DNA of 64,000 nt, taken from positions 310,001 to 374,000 of the forward strand of contig NZ_JBHUIZ010000003.1 of assembly GCF_042683165.1 (NCBI RefSeq), read 5' to 3'. Below, one piece after another: positions 44,198-51,722 of this stretch (the stretch's first letter is position 1; every line of letters starts with the position of its first letter). The position numbers and the translations under genes are program-made. The DNA comes from Tigheibacillus halophilus (GTDB taxonomy: Bacteria > Bacillota > Bacilli > Bacillales > Amphibacillaceae). The notes under the pieces were generated by a model that saw nothing but the letters and a program-made list of their open reading frames with translations, was not told the DNA's origin and made no database searches.

Positions 44198-44719
44198 ATG
44201 GTTAGACCAAAAAAGGAAAATCGTAAAGAAGACATTCTCGAGGCGGGTTTGGAAGTTTTTGCGAAAAGAGGTTATTATAATACAACTACTGCGCTCATTG
44301 CAGAAAAAGCGGGCATATCTCAACCTTATGTCTTTAAATTTTTTAAAACAAAAGAAGAGTTGTTTATTGCAGCGTTAGATAGAGCATTTGAACGAATCCT
44401 TCAAACTTTTGAAAATGTAGAGGCTGCCCCAGACCATCTGGTCACCAATATGGTTGCCGCATATGAAGAATTGTCTGAATCAAACCCCAATGAAATTTCA
44501 TTACAGGTCATAGGTTTTTCAGTGACAGAAGAGGCAGTACAACAATCTATGAGGAGAGGCTTATCCCGTATTAAAAGTTATACGCTGGAAAGATTTCATG
44601 CTGCAGGAATTCCAAATGCGAATCGGGAAGTCACGACCTTCTTGGCAAGGGGAATACTCTGTAACATTTCCTTTTTTATGGATTTACCTGAACTTATTGA
44701 CGATGAACAGAGCCGATGA
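44198..44719 (+). CDS. TetR/AcrR-family regulator
   Basis: 173 residues from ATG 44198 (AGCAGGTG about 10 bases upstream). N-terminal HTH: KEDILEAGLEVFAKRGYYNTTTALIAEKAGISQPYVFKFFKTKEELF (recognition part GISQPYVFKFF). The C-terminal domain is a ligand-binding helical bundle. It likely represses itself and the neighbouring epimerase-like gene through the paired dyads. Confidence 0.9.
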   Translation: MVRPKKENRKEDILEAGLEVFAKRGYYNTTTALIAEKAGISQPYVFKFFKTKEELFIAALDRAFERILQTFENVEAAPDHLVTNMVAAYEELSESNPNEISLQVIGFSVTEEAVQQSMRRGLSRIKSYTLERFHAAGIPNANREVTTFLARGILCNISFFMDLPELIDDEQSR

Positions 44720-44740
44720 CGAATTATCATCGGTTTTTTC
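44713..44740 (+). terminator. Terminator of tetR
   Basis: CCGATGA-CGAATTA-TCATCGG then TTTTTT; the stop codon is in the stem. Confidence 0.85.
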
Positions 44741-44752
44741 ACTCAAGTTTAT

Positions 44753-44774
44753 TTATTGATTAATCACTAATTGA
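44753..44774. promoter_or_regulatory. Candidate TetR operator, copy 2
   Basis: TTATTGATTAATCACTAATT and two more bases; core TTGATTAATCA. It matches copy 1 at 18 of 22 positions and lies just before the ribosome site of the next gene. Confidence 0.6.
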
Positions 44775-44788
44775 AAGGGGATGAGATG

Positions 44789-45754
44789 ATGAAAACTGCC
44801 ATAGTATTAGGAGCAACTGGTGGAACTGGGCAGGCTATTGTTTCGGAATTACTGGAAAGACAAGCAGAGGTCATTGCTTTCGGGCGTTCTGAAAGTAAAT
44901 TGAAAACATTAATGGAGAACCACAATTTTGATCAACGGTTGTCATACCAACTGGGCGATATATTTGATTACCGAACTATTATTGCCGCAGCAAAAGACGC
45001 AGACGTTATATTCCAATGTGCTAACGTTAAATATCAAGAGATGGAGGCAAAGCTTCATTTACTTGGAGAAAGTGTAATGAAAGCAGCAGATACGCTGAAG
45101 ACAAAGATTGTTATTGTAGATGGGATCTATGTTTACGGGCATCAAGTCGCAAAAGGGGATGAAAATCATCCAAAACAGCCACATACGAAAAAAGGTAAAT
45201 TACGAGTGGAATTTGAGAAATTAATATTTAGTAACAAATGGAAGAATGCAGAAGCATTAATTGTAAGATTGCCGGATTATTATGGCGCTACTTCCCAGAA
45301 TTCCTATTTGCAGCCCACGTTAGAAGGGATGGCTGCTAAAAAGATTTCAATTTTTATTGGCAATATGAGTACGGCACGGGAATATGTATATTTACCAGAT
45401 GCAGCTAAGATGATTGTAAATATCGCAGAAAAAGACGATGCTTATGGAGAAAATTGGAATATACCTGGTGGAGGAATGATATCAGGGAAGGAAATTATTC
45501 AGATAGCCCGTAAGGTAACTGGAAATCATAAGATGATTATCCCTCTAAATAAAAGTGCTATTGGTTTCATCGGGTTTTTTGATCCGTTTATGAGAGAAGT
45601 GGTGGAGATTATGTACCTTACTAAAGAAGGATTTGTTTTGAATGGGGAAAAATATGAAAAACGTATTGGCCCCGTACCAGCTACTCCCTTCAAAAAAGGC
45701 CTTGAAGAAACATTACTATTCTTAATGCATAATAAAAAAATGACATCAAACTGA
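44789..45754 (+). CDS. NAD-dependent epimerase/dehydratase family protein
   Basis: 321 residues from ATG 44789, 8 bases after AAAGGGG (ATG 44786 is also possible). Extended SDR fold: GATGGTG near residue 8 binds the dinucleotide, GDIFDY follows, and VDGIYVYGHQ stands where YxxxK enzymes have their catalytic region. TAREYVYLPDAAKMI and NIPGGGMISGKEIIQ are substrate-side features. Substrate unknown. Under a candidate TetR operator. Confidence 0.85.
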   Translation: MKTAIVLGATGGTGQAIVSELLERQAEVIAFGRSESKLKTLMENHNFDQRLSYQLGDIFDYRTIIAAAKDADVIFQCANVKYQEMEAKLHLLGESVMKAADTLKTKIVIVDGIYVYGHQVAKGDENHPKQPHTKKGKLRVEFEKLIFSNKWKNAEALIVRLPDYYGATSQNSYLQPTLEGMAAKKISIFIGNMSTAREYVYLPDAAKMIVNIAEKDDAYGENWNIPGGGMISGKEIIQIARKVTGNHKMIIPLNKSAIGFIGFFDPFMREVVEIMYLTKEGFVLNGEKYEKRIGPVPATPFKKGLEETLLFLMHNKKMTSN

Positions 45755-45819
45755 ATAGGTTATCAGTAAAGAACTGAAATTGTTTCAAAAACAACGGGAT
45801 TTTTGAATAAGTCCAAGAA

Positions 45820-45853
45820 AAAGGGCCCTCCCATTTGTGGGGACCCTTCTACT
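45820..45853 (+). terminator. Terminator of the epimerase-like gene
   Basis: AAGGGcCCTCCCA-TTTG-TGGGGaCCCTT, stem with two mismatches. Confidence 0.75.
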
Positions 45854-45973
45854 TCATATTGATAGGTAGAACAGGAGGCAAAGTTACATATTTTCTTTTT
45901 CTAAATAAAGGTGCAGGCTTTTCAGAAACAGTAGCCCGATCATTTCTCCCTGTATGCGATGGATAGCTCCATA

Positions 45974-46023
45974 TTGACTTTTGATACACTTAATGTAATA
46001 TATAACTAACATTTGTTATATAT
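45974..46023 (+). promoter_or_regulatory. Promoter and autoregulatory dyad of the XRE gene
   Basis: TTGACT (45974-45979), 17 bp, AATATA (45997-46002). A perfect 9-bp dyad ATATATAAC-N8-GTTATATAT (45998-46023) covers the -10 and start, ideal for repression by the XRE protein encoded next. Confidence 0.6.
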
Positions 46024-46047
46024 ATATTTCTTATTGTAGGTGACTTG

Positions 46048-46242
46048 ATGAAAAATAACGTGAAAATAACACGAATAAAATTATCTATGAACCAGCAGGA
46101 ATTAGCTCAAAAGGCTGGTGCCACTAGACAGACAATTGGACTCATTGAGAAGGGGGAATATAACCCGAGTTTAAACCTCTGTATAGCTTTAGCAAAAGCA
46201 CTGAATAAAACGTTAGATGAATTATTTTGGGAGGTTGAATAA
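46048..46242 (+). CDS. XRE-family HTH regulator (small)
   Basis: 64 residues from ATG 46048 (AGGTGA upstream; the preceding TTG is not preferred). A single Cro/CI-type helix-turn-helix, MNQQELAQKAGATRQTIGLIEKGEYNPSL, quoted here by QQELAQKAGATRQTIGLIE, then LDELFW. Such short proteins usually repress their own operon with a membrane partner. The next gene starts 2 bases after the stop, with its ribosome site inside this one. Confidence 0.9.
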   Translation: MKNNVKITRIKLSMNQQELAQKAGATRQTIGLIEKGEYNPSLNLCIALAKALNKTLDELFWEVE

Positions 46243-46244
46243 AG

Positions 46245-46700
46245 ATGAAATCCTGGATATGTTTTTTACTACCTGATGATGAATATAAACAACAAAAGAT
46301 GTTGTATTTCTACTCAGAAGGTGCAATAATCCTTGTTATATCGCTTATTATCATGATGATCTGCAACACCTTTTTTAATTTGGATGCAGGAATTGTTTTA
46401 TTGTCATCTATTGCCATTTTCCTTTTTTACATCACTGCAAGATATATTGTGTCTGGGATTGAATACACTGATGTTGCAACAGAAAAAGCATTTAAGAAAG
46501 AACTGAAAGTAATATTTGTCAGGGTTATCAGCTTTGTCGTTATTTTTGCATTGATGTATATAATTTGGAGCGGAGTTCCCGATGTACGTAGTGAATGGCT
46601 AAATATGATTGGCTTACTACTTAGCGTTGGCTTAATTTGGTTCTTTTCAAGCTTTATTTCTTTAAAGCGTTCATTCAAAAAGAATAGAGATTTACTGTAA
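46245..46700 (+). CDS. Membrane protein paired with the XRE regulator
   Basis: 151 residues with four hydrophobic helices (about 26-45, 50-70, 88-108, 118-138). The N-terminus KSWICFLLPDDEYKQQKMLYF and a basic C-terminus (LKRSFKKNRDLL) face the cytoplasm. This small XRE plus membrane-protein pair is common in Bacillaceae. The exact DUF is not certain and the function is unknown. Translation is coupled to the regulator. Confidence 0.7.
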   Translation: MKSWICFLLPDDEYKQQKMLYFYSEGAIILVISLIIMMICNTFFNLDAGIVLLSSIAIFLFYITARYIVSGIEYTDVATEKAFKKELKVIFVRVISFVVIFALMYIIWSGVPDVRSEWLNMIGLLLSVGLIWFFSSFISLKRSFKKNRDLL

Positions 46701-46896
46701 AAAATAGCTATGAACTACGACTGGCGGATCGATAATACCATCGGGACGTGATTGCTTAAAAGCAAAGCAATAGTATTCATTTATAGGGTGAAACGGTGTG
46801 GAGCAGGTTCCGTATTTAGGCAAAAATTACAAAGAATGTTGACTGACTGTGGGTTTAACATGTGATTACTAATTTATTAACCGACTGCCTTATTTT

Positions 46897-47304
46897 ATGA
46901 GGATTTTAGATTTTGGCAGAAACGATAGATTGGATTGGTTTGAGGACCATATTCCCAACAAAAGACCTTTATGGGCTGTTGCATGTGGAGGTGAAATTTA
47001 TGGCTGGGTAAGTTTTCAGTCTTTCTACGGCAGACCAGCATATAATAGGACTGCCGAAATCAGTATTTATTTGAATGAATACGCTAGAGGTAAAGGTCTT
47101 GGAAAAAAGACCTTAGCCAAAGTAATTGAGGCTTGTCCCAAGTTGGAGATTGATACTTTACCTGGATTTATCTTCGCGCATAATGAGCCAAGTATTAAAC
47201 TGTTTTCAAGTTTTGGTTTTGAGAAGTGGGCTCACTTACCAGAAGTTGCTGATTTAGATGGAATGAAGAGAGATTTGCTTATCGTAGGTAAGAAAAATTT
47301 TTGA
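46897..47304 (+). CDS. GNAT acetyltransferase, N-terminally short
   Basis: 135 residues. The core matches phosphinothricin-acetyltransferase-like GNATs: PLWAVACGGEIYGWVSFQSFYGRPAYNRTAEIS (parts), YARGKGLGKKTLAKVIE as acetyl-CoA loop, IFAHNEPSIKLFSSFGFEKW. The first 30-40 residues normal for the family (strand 1 and helix 1) are missing. A stop at 46870 closes the frame upstream, and no ribosome site is seen before ATG 46897. It may be a decayed gene. Confidence 0.6.
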   Translation: MRILDFGRNDRLDWFEDHIPNKRPLWAVACGGEIYGWVSFQSFYGRPAYNRTAEISIYLNEYARGKGLGKKTLAKVIEACPKLEIDTLPGFIFAHNEPSIKLFSSFGFEKWAHLPEVADLDGMKRDLLIVGKKNF

Positions 47305-47398
47305 CGCATGCATGGGGCGCGATTAGAAGTGAGCGTAAAGTAACAAAACCATTTAAGCTTTTAACAAATAGTCTTTTGCCAATTTTGTTGGGTTCTCA

Positions 47399-47524
47399 TT
47401 AAATAGAGCGGTTTAATATTTCATTTTTCAGCAACAACAGAAATTCATTATCAAGTTTCAGCTCTTTCGCTTTATTGTATGTAAGAACAAGTAATTTGTC
47501 TGGCATGCTCTTCATTGCTGACAT
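47399..47524 (-). CDS. sda: Sda, checkpoint inhibitor of sporulation kinases
   Basis: A 41-residue frame: MSAMKSMPDKLLVLTYNKAK, then ELKLDNEFLLLLKNEILNRSI in continuation. It aligns with B. subtilis Sda (LSDELLIESYFKATEMNL, then RDFIELIENEIKRRSL): the two antiparallel helices with conserved D-x-LL, Y-x-KA, L, F, L-x-NEI-x-RS. Sda binds KinA and blocks phosphorelay when replication is disturbed. A perfect AGGAGG lies 4 bases from the ATG. A likely promoter upstream is TTAACA-16-TATCAT. It is too short for most gene finders. Confidence 0.85.
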   Translation of the reverse strand: MSAMKSMPDKLLVLTYNKAKELKLDNEFLLLLKNEILNRSI

Positions 47525-47532
47525 GTACCTCC

Positions 47533-47541
47533 TGTGTATAA
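47533..47541 (-). promoter_or_regulatory. DnaA box upstream of sda
   Basis: Minus-strand TTATACACA matches the DnaA consensus TTATNCACA and shares its last A with the AGGAGG of sda. In B. subtilis sda transcription is controlled by DnaA. Confidence 0.55.
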
Positions 47542-47658
47542 TCCAGTCCTAAATATTTGCTATGATACAATATTTCGATACATTGTTAAAGCAAAAAGGT
47601 CTTTTGATAAATTGACGCAAAAAATTTAAAAGATAGTGTGCTTCTCATTGGTGAAGAT

Positions 47659-47692
47659 AAAGGAAGGGATAGTCTATCATCTCCCTTCCTTT
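47659..47692 (-). terminator. Terminator of the 47694 gene
   Basis: AAAGGAAGGGA ... TCCCTTCCTTT, perfect 11-bp stem adjoining the stop codon. Confidence 0.8.
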
Positions 47693-47693
47693 A

Positions 47694-48254
47694 TTACTGC
47701 TGCACCTTTTTAAAACTATCCATGTTACTGAACCAATTCGCTACAAGATAAAGAAATAAATAAATGAAAAAGTCATAAATGCTAAGCCATTTTTTTGGAT
47801 CATAAAAATCGATTTCTTCAAAAATCTTCATAGCTATGAAAGCTCCAATAGCACCAAATATTGCTCCTTTGATAAGTGCGTTAGCATGTGGTTTGATTTG
47901 AAGAGTAAACATAAGCGCCACTGGAGTTAGGGAAAAATGATAGGGGAGAAATAGCAATGCCCCTATAGGTGAAAACACCATCGGGTATGACCAGAGCCCG
48001 CGCGATAAAGCAATTAAGTCAATCATCAATGATAAAAGTATGGTTATAAACCCAGCAAAGAGAAGTCTGCCTGTACTTGCCTTTTTTCGAAATAACAACC
48101 ATATAATCCAAGGAAAAATAAATAGTGCAATTCCGAACCACCATTGCCATGTAAACATAAATCCATTAACCACCGCATCGGACATTATTTTATCCATTTC
48201 GATTAGTTTTTGGTAGGATTTTTCAACCTGATCGATTCCTTCTTTAAATGACAT
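47694..48254 (-). CDS. CBO0543-like membrane protein
   Basis: 186 residues with about five membrane helices. WWFGIALFIFPWIIWLLF, then SRGLWSYPMVFSP, PYHFSLTPVALM and a C-terminal WLSIYDFFIYLFLYL. The layout of Trp/Pro-rich loops is that of the CBO0543 family of Firmicute membrane proteins, which is uncharacterised. No close ribosome site is obvious. A second member follows 187 bp away in divergent orientation. Confidence 0.65.
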   Translation of the reverse strand: MSFKEGIDQVEKSYQKLIEMDKIMSDAVVNGFMFTWQWWFGIALFIFPWIIWLLFRKKASTGRLLFAGFITILLSLMIDLIALSRGLWSYPMVFSPIGALLFLPYHFSLTPVALMFTLQIKPHANALIKGAIFGAIGAFIAMKIFEEIDFYDPKKWLSIYDFFIYLFLYLVANWFSNMDSFKKVQQ

Positions 48255-48440
48255 GCTTTAGCTGCCTCCGTATACATCCAAGTCTTTTTGTTTTTCACAC
48301 ATGTTATTAGCTTTTGCAATTTCTTTGTATTTTATGAGGGGGATTCATTAGCTGAAGTTATTTTTAGGCAGATTATGAAGAACTGTGGTGAATATTTTTG
48401 AAGAAGGGAAAGAAGATATGAATAAAAAGGAAACTATCTA

Positions 48441-48896
48441 ATGATCGGAATGCTTATTGCCATTGTTGTTTTTAATGTCATAGCTTTTGCAACAAACCAA
48501 CGCCTTACTAAAAATCAAATTATTCATATATGGACTTTTACAATGGTTTTTCAAATGCTCGTTGATCATATTATTGATGGGAAATACCATGGATATTGGT
48601 ATTTTGGAGAACAACCTGAATGGAAGGATTTGCTTCCAATAACCGTGCTAATTCCTCCAGTAAATATGATATTCCTTCATTGGTATCCATTCGCGAAAGG
48701 GATATATAAGCGCATAATGTACGTTGCTGTATGGGTTTTAGTCATTACATTTTATGAACTAATTACCTTGTTGCCTGAACCGTGGGGTTACTTTAGTTAT
48801 GGTTGGTGGCATACATGGTATTCAGCGATTGTTAATCCTTTTTTGCTTATGAGCGTAATCTTATATTATAAATGGATTAGGAAAATGGAGAAGTGA
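48441..48896 (+). CDS. CBO0543-family membrane protein
   Basis: 151 residues, about five helices. Family marks are clear: YWYFGEQPEWKDLLPITVLIPPVN (in part, PITVLIPPVN), HWYPF, TFYELITLLPEPWGYF and a terminal YYKWIRKM. Function unknown; members tend to occur in tandem or divergent groups, as here. The ribosome site is weak. Confidence 0.75.
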   Translation: MIGMLIAIVVFNVIAFATNQRLTKNQIIHIWTFTMVFQMLVDHIIDGKYHGYWYFGEQPEWKDLLPITVLIPPVNMIFLHWYPFAKGIYKRIMYVAVWVLVITFYELITLLPEPWGYFSYGWWHTWYSAIVNPFLLMSVILYYKWIRKMEK

Positions 48897-49150
48897 TGCC
48901 ACTAATAAATGCTGGGAGGATCTTATTCAAGGGAGTACGGTCTCAAAAAATGCACTCACACAGGTGGGGCTGTGTCTTATTTAATACATCCATCGTTCTT
49001 GATAAAAGAGTTATTCATCTACTGGTTGTTAATGGATCATAGCTTAATACTTCATAGAAGGCAATTCAGCGACCAAGCTTCCCGCAATCAAAGCACTTGA
49101 CGGTGAAACATCACTTTTACCAAGCTTATCTATTTCAAATTGTTGATAAT
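48897..49150. other. Interval between the CBO0543 gene and tatA
   Basis: A short open frame at 48909-49100 has no ribosome site or recognisable product. Nothing else supported. Confidence 0.35.
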
Positions 49151-49333
49151 TCATTTTGAATGATCATCTTTATTTTTTTCCTCATCACTCATTAATTCCC
49201 GTGCTGATTTTTTAAACTCTGATAGTGCTTGTCCTACAGATTTGCCAATCTCCGGAAGTTTACTTGGGCCAAAAACAATCAGGGCAACTATCAAAATCAA
49301 TATGAGTCCAGGTACGCCAATATTTGAGAGCAT
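49151..49333 (-). CDS. tatA: TatA, Sec-independent translocase subunit
   Basis: 60 residues. One N-terminal helix (GVPGLILILIVALIVF), the hinge FGPSKLPEIGKSVGQAL, an amphipathic helix with FKKSARELM, and an acidic/basic tail. AAAGGAGGA precedes the ATG. TatA oligomers form the pore for folded twin-arginine substrates. No tatC lies in the window, so this is a stand-alone copy. Confidence 0.93.
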   Translation of the reverse strand: MLSNIGVPGLILILIVALIVFGPSKLPEIGKSVGQALSEFKKSARELMSDEEKNKDDHSK

Positions 49334-49724
49334 GGGTCTCCTCCTTTGGATTACGTGGAAAATATTTCATGTATTGTTTCACTAATTTTACCACGAAAAG
49401 TTCTTGCATATACCAAGATTTATAACAGTAGTGGAACTTTTTATTACTGCCTGATGTGTTGCCTCATATGAAGATACATCACAAAGCTTCTTCTTTTTTA
49501 TATCAGGTTAAAGTAAAGGCTGGGCGCCTATACTGTCATCACACCTTCACACTGGCAGAGGTGTTTGCGTATTCTTATAAGTGCAGTTTTTTCTTTGTTT
49601 AATGACTCATAATGTGATAAAAGTAATATAGCGTTGTTTTGCAAACAGAACATTATTTTTGAATTTTGGTACGATAAGACCATTGTATTTTTTGATAAAG
49701 ATCAAATGATAGGGAGGAAAAAGG
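49334..49724. other. Intergenic region upstream of tatA
   Basis: About 390 bp with no open frame that could be supported. Several short imperfect dyads, none convincing. Confidence 0.35.
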
Positions 49725-49964
49725 ATGGAGTTGACTCCAAAACAACGAGTGGTGTTGATATCTTTAACCACTGAATGGCAGACGCCGATACAGCTTACCA
49801 ATCAACTTCCGAAAGCATCAGGGGATCTCCCTGATGTACAAGAAGCACTCAAAGAACTTTTGTCTGAAGGGCTGGTTCAGACTAATCCAGTTGTAATTGG
49901 TCTATATCGACTAACCACGAAGGGTATAGCCACCAAGGGAGCGGAGTTGGATAAGTCCCAATAA
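49725..49964 (+). CDS. Small winged-helix-like protein
   Basis: 79 residues: helix-rich N-terminus LTPKQRVVLISLTTEWQTP, then PDVQEALKELLSEGLVQ as a possible recognition helix and a wing VIGLYRLTTKGIATKGAE. This is the outline of a MarR/wHTH domain without dimerisation arms. AGGGAGG lies about 9 bases upstream. No partner gene is obvious. Function unknown. Confidence 0.65.
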   Translation: MELTPKQRVVLISLTTEWQTPIQLTNQLPKASGDLPDVQEALKELLSEGLVQTNPVVIGLYRLTTKGIATKGAELDKSQ

Positions 49965-49999
49965 ATTTTAAAGGCAAAAACTCCGGCAGCCTTGGCTTC

Positions 50000-50059
50000 T
50001 TAACATGTATAACTTGCAGATATAGCTTCTGAATCGAAGCATACTGCAGCATTATTCAT
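50000..50059 (-). CDS. Possible 19-residue peptide
   Basis: MNNAAVCFDSEAISASYTC, with AAGGAGG closely upstream of the ATG at 50059. Two cysteines. Only the good ribosome site supports it, and it may be chance. Confidence 0.2.
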   Translation of the reverse strand: MNNAAVCFDSEAISASYTC

Positions 50060-50111
50060 CCTCCTTCAAAAACAGTAACCCCTATGCTATAAGCCTTGAA
50101 GGCTTCTATCT

Positions 50112-50141
50112 GCCCCTTGCTTTTTTGGCAAGGGTTTTTTA
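50112..50141 (+). terminator. Rho-independent terminator
   Basis: CCCTTGC-TTTTTTG-GCAAGGG then six T. It ends the transcript from the small winged-helix gene. Confidence 0.85.
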
Positions 50142-50239
50142 GTGCTGGATAACATCAAACTAAATAAATAGCGGAATGAATAGAAACGGTCTAAATACTT
50201 ACAATAGAAACAGATGAAACGACAAAGGGTGGTTTTCCA

Positions 50240-50752
50240 ATGATTTATATTTACAATGACTATGGCGGGACGCATACTACAGCTTTGGCTGCCGCATATC
50301 ACCTGAAACAACTGCCTCAATCCGAAAAAACACTGCCATCGGATGAAATATTAAATGTAAGATACTTTAATCAACTGACTAAAAAGGATTTTGGGAAACT
50401 GATTTTTCACGGTAAAGATGAAGACGGCAACGAAGTATATACGATTGGACGAAAGAGGAACAAACTTGTTGTTCCGGCATTAAAAGAATTGACTTTATTA
50501 CTTCAAAGCAAATTTAATCATCATGAAAAAATTATTTTCTCCAACACATCCCCGACCGTTCCGATTGTTATGTCATTCGGAGGATTTTTCTCGAGAGGAC
50601 TAAAAATGGATTTTATAGGTGTACCATTATTAGTAAAAGGGGCGAAACAATGTTGTGATAATATTTACCGTTTAGTAGAAAACACGAAACAAGTTGCAAA
50701 AGATTCTTCCACTGAGCGTGTGATTATCCTGGAAAATAAAATGTATAAATAG
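50240..50752 (+). CDS. DUF3189 family protein
   Basis: 170 residues. The start MIYIYNDYGGTHTTALAAAYHL and the later FGKLIFHGKDEDGNEVYTIGR (part: FHGKDEDGNEVYTIG) are typical of DUF3189, a Firmicute family common in spore-formers and of unknown role. SNTSPTVPIVMSFGGFFSRG and VKGAKQCCDNI complete the pattern. Ribosome site GGGTGG is weak. Monocistronic. Confidence 0.8.
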   Translation: MIYIYNDYGGTHTTALAAAYHLKQLPQSEKTLPSDEILNVRYFNQLTKKDFGKLIFHGKDEDGNEVYTIGRKRNKLVVPALKELTLLLQSKFNHHEKIIFSNTSPTVPIVMSFGGFFSRGLKMDFIGVPLLVKGAKQCCDNIYRLVENTKQVAKDSSTERVIILENKMYK

Positions 50753-50919
50753 GAAGCATGTTCAAATAAAAAATGAACCTGCAAAATATTCATGAAGACA
50801 GCATCGATATTGCAGGGTTATATGACGGAATCCTGTCCTGGAGAAGAAGCCTGCAAATGATATGAAATAACAACTGATGTGGTTGAGGGCAGTCACTTAA
50901 AAGTCTTGCCACGTAAGTA

Positions 50920-50957
50920 AACCCAACTTCTTGACAAAAAAGGAAGTTGGGTTTTTT
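50920..50957. terminator. Terminator, probably bidirectional
   Basis: AACCCAACTTC, 12-base loop, GAAGTTGGGTTTTTT. The 50753-50919 interval before it holds nothing supported. Confidence 0.8.
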
Positions 50958-51000
50958 AGATGGTGGGTCTGCATTTTGGAATTCATGTTTAAGGTTCATC

Positions 51001-51600
51001 TTAATAAATTTCATAACTTTTCCCGGTCTGCACACCTTCCACGCTTTTTCTAAAGGCCAAGGCAACTTTACTTAATGGAACTGGTTCAAATCCAGGAAAG
51101 AATTCACGGAGCTTTTCCGGTGATTCCTGAAACACAGTTGGACTGACGCTGTTAAGCCGTATTCCTCTTGGTGCTTCTGTTGCTGCCGATTTTACAAAGG
51201 CCTTTACAGCACCATTTGCCATAGCGGAAGACGCGCCTTGGTAAATGGGCTCATCCATGATGACACCTGTAGTTAAGGTGAAGCTGCCTCCATCATTCAC
51301 ATGACTCATGCCAAGTAACACAAGGTTGATTTGTCCTTTTAATTTGCTCTCAATGGTGATTTCGTTCAATTCTGGAGTTATCTCTTCCAAAGGTCCAAAA
51401 TGGGCGTTTCCTGTCGCACTGATGACTGCATCTACTTTTCCAACCTGTTCAAACATTTCCTTTATACGATGAGGTTTGGTAATATCCACTTTTACATCTG
51501 CGTTATGGCGTGCAGCCCGAATGATGTCATGTTTTCCTTCTAATTCTTTACTGATGGCCTTTCCCAATAGGCCGGTAGCTCCGATTAATAGTATTTTCAT
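51001..51600 (-). CDS. Short-chain dehydrogenase/reductase
   Basis: 199 residues from the ATG at 51600 (GAGGGA upstream; the longer frame to 51648 lacks a site). KILLIGATGLLGKAI holds the GxxGxxG dinucleotide loop, ISATGNAHFGPLEE the NAG-like segment. The usual YxxxK appears modified: YQGASSAMANGAVKAF has Y and then N-G-A-V-K. RLNSVSPTVF follows. Substrate unknown. Divergent from a broken AraC-family gene that may once have controlled it. Confidence 0.85.
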   Translation of the reverse strand: MKILLIGATGLLGKAISKELEGKHDIIRAARHNADVKVDITKPHRIKEMFEQVGKVDAVISATGNAHFGPLEEITPELNEITIESKLKGQINLVLLGMSHVNDGGSFTLTTGVIMDEPIYQGASSAMANGAVKAFVKSAATEAPRGIRLNSVSPTVFQESPEKLREFFPGFEPVPLSKVALAFRKSVEGVQTGKSYEIY

Positions 51601-51722
51601 AGATACTGATCCCTCTTTCCCATTTGTTATATATCCTAGATTATACAATGCGGTTATACATCAGTAAAACGAGTTATCTCGATTGAATCAATCAATAAAA
51701 TTGACTTGTAAAGGGGAATGAA

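Noticed and set aside
48909..49100. 63-residue frame upstream of tatA
   Set aside because: No ribosome site; composition like noncoding DNA.
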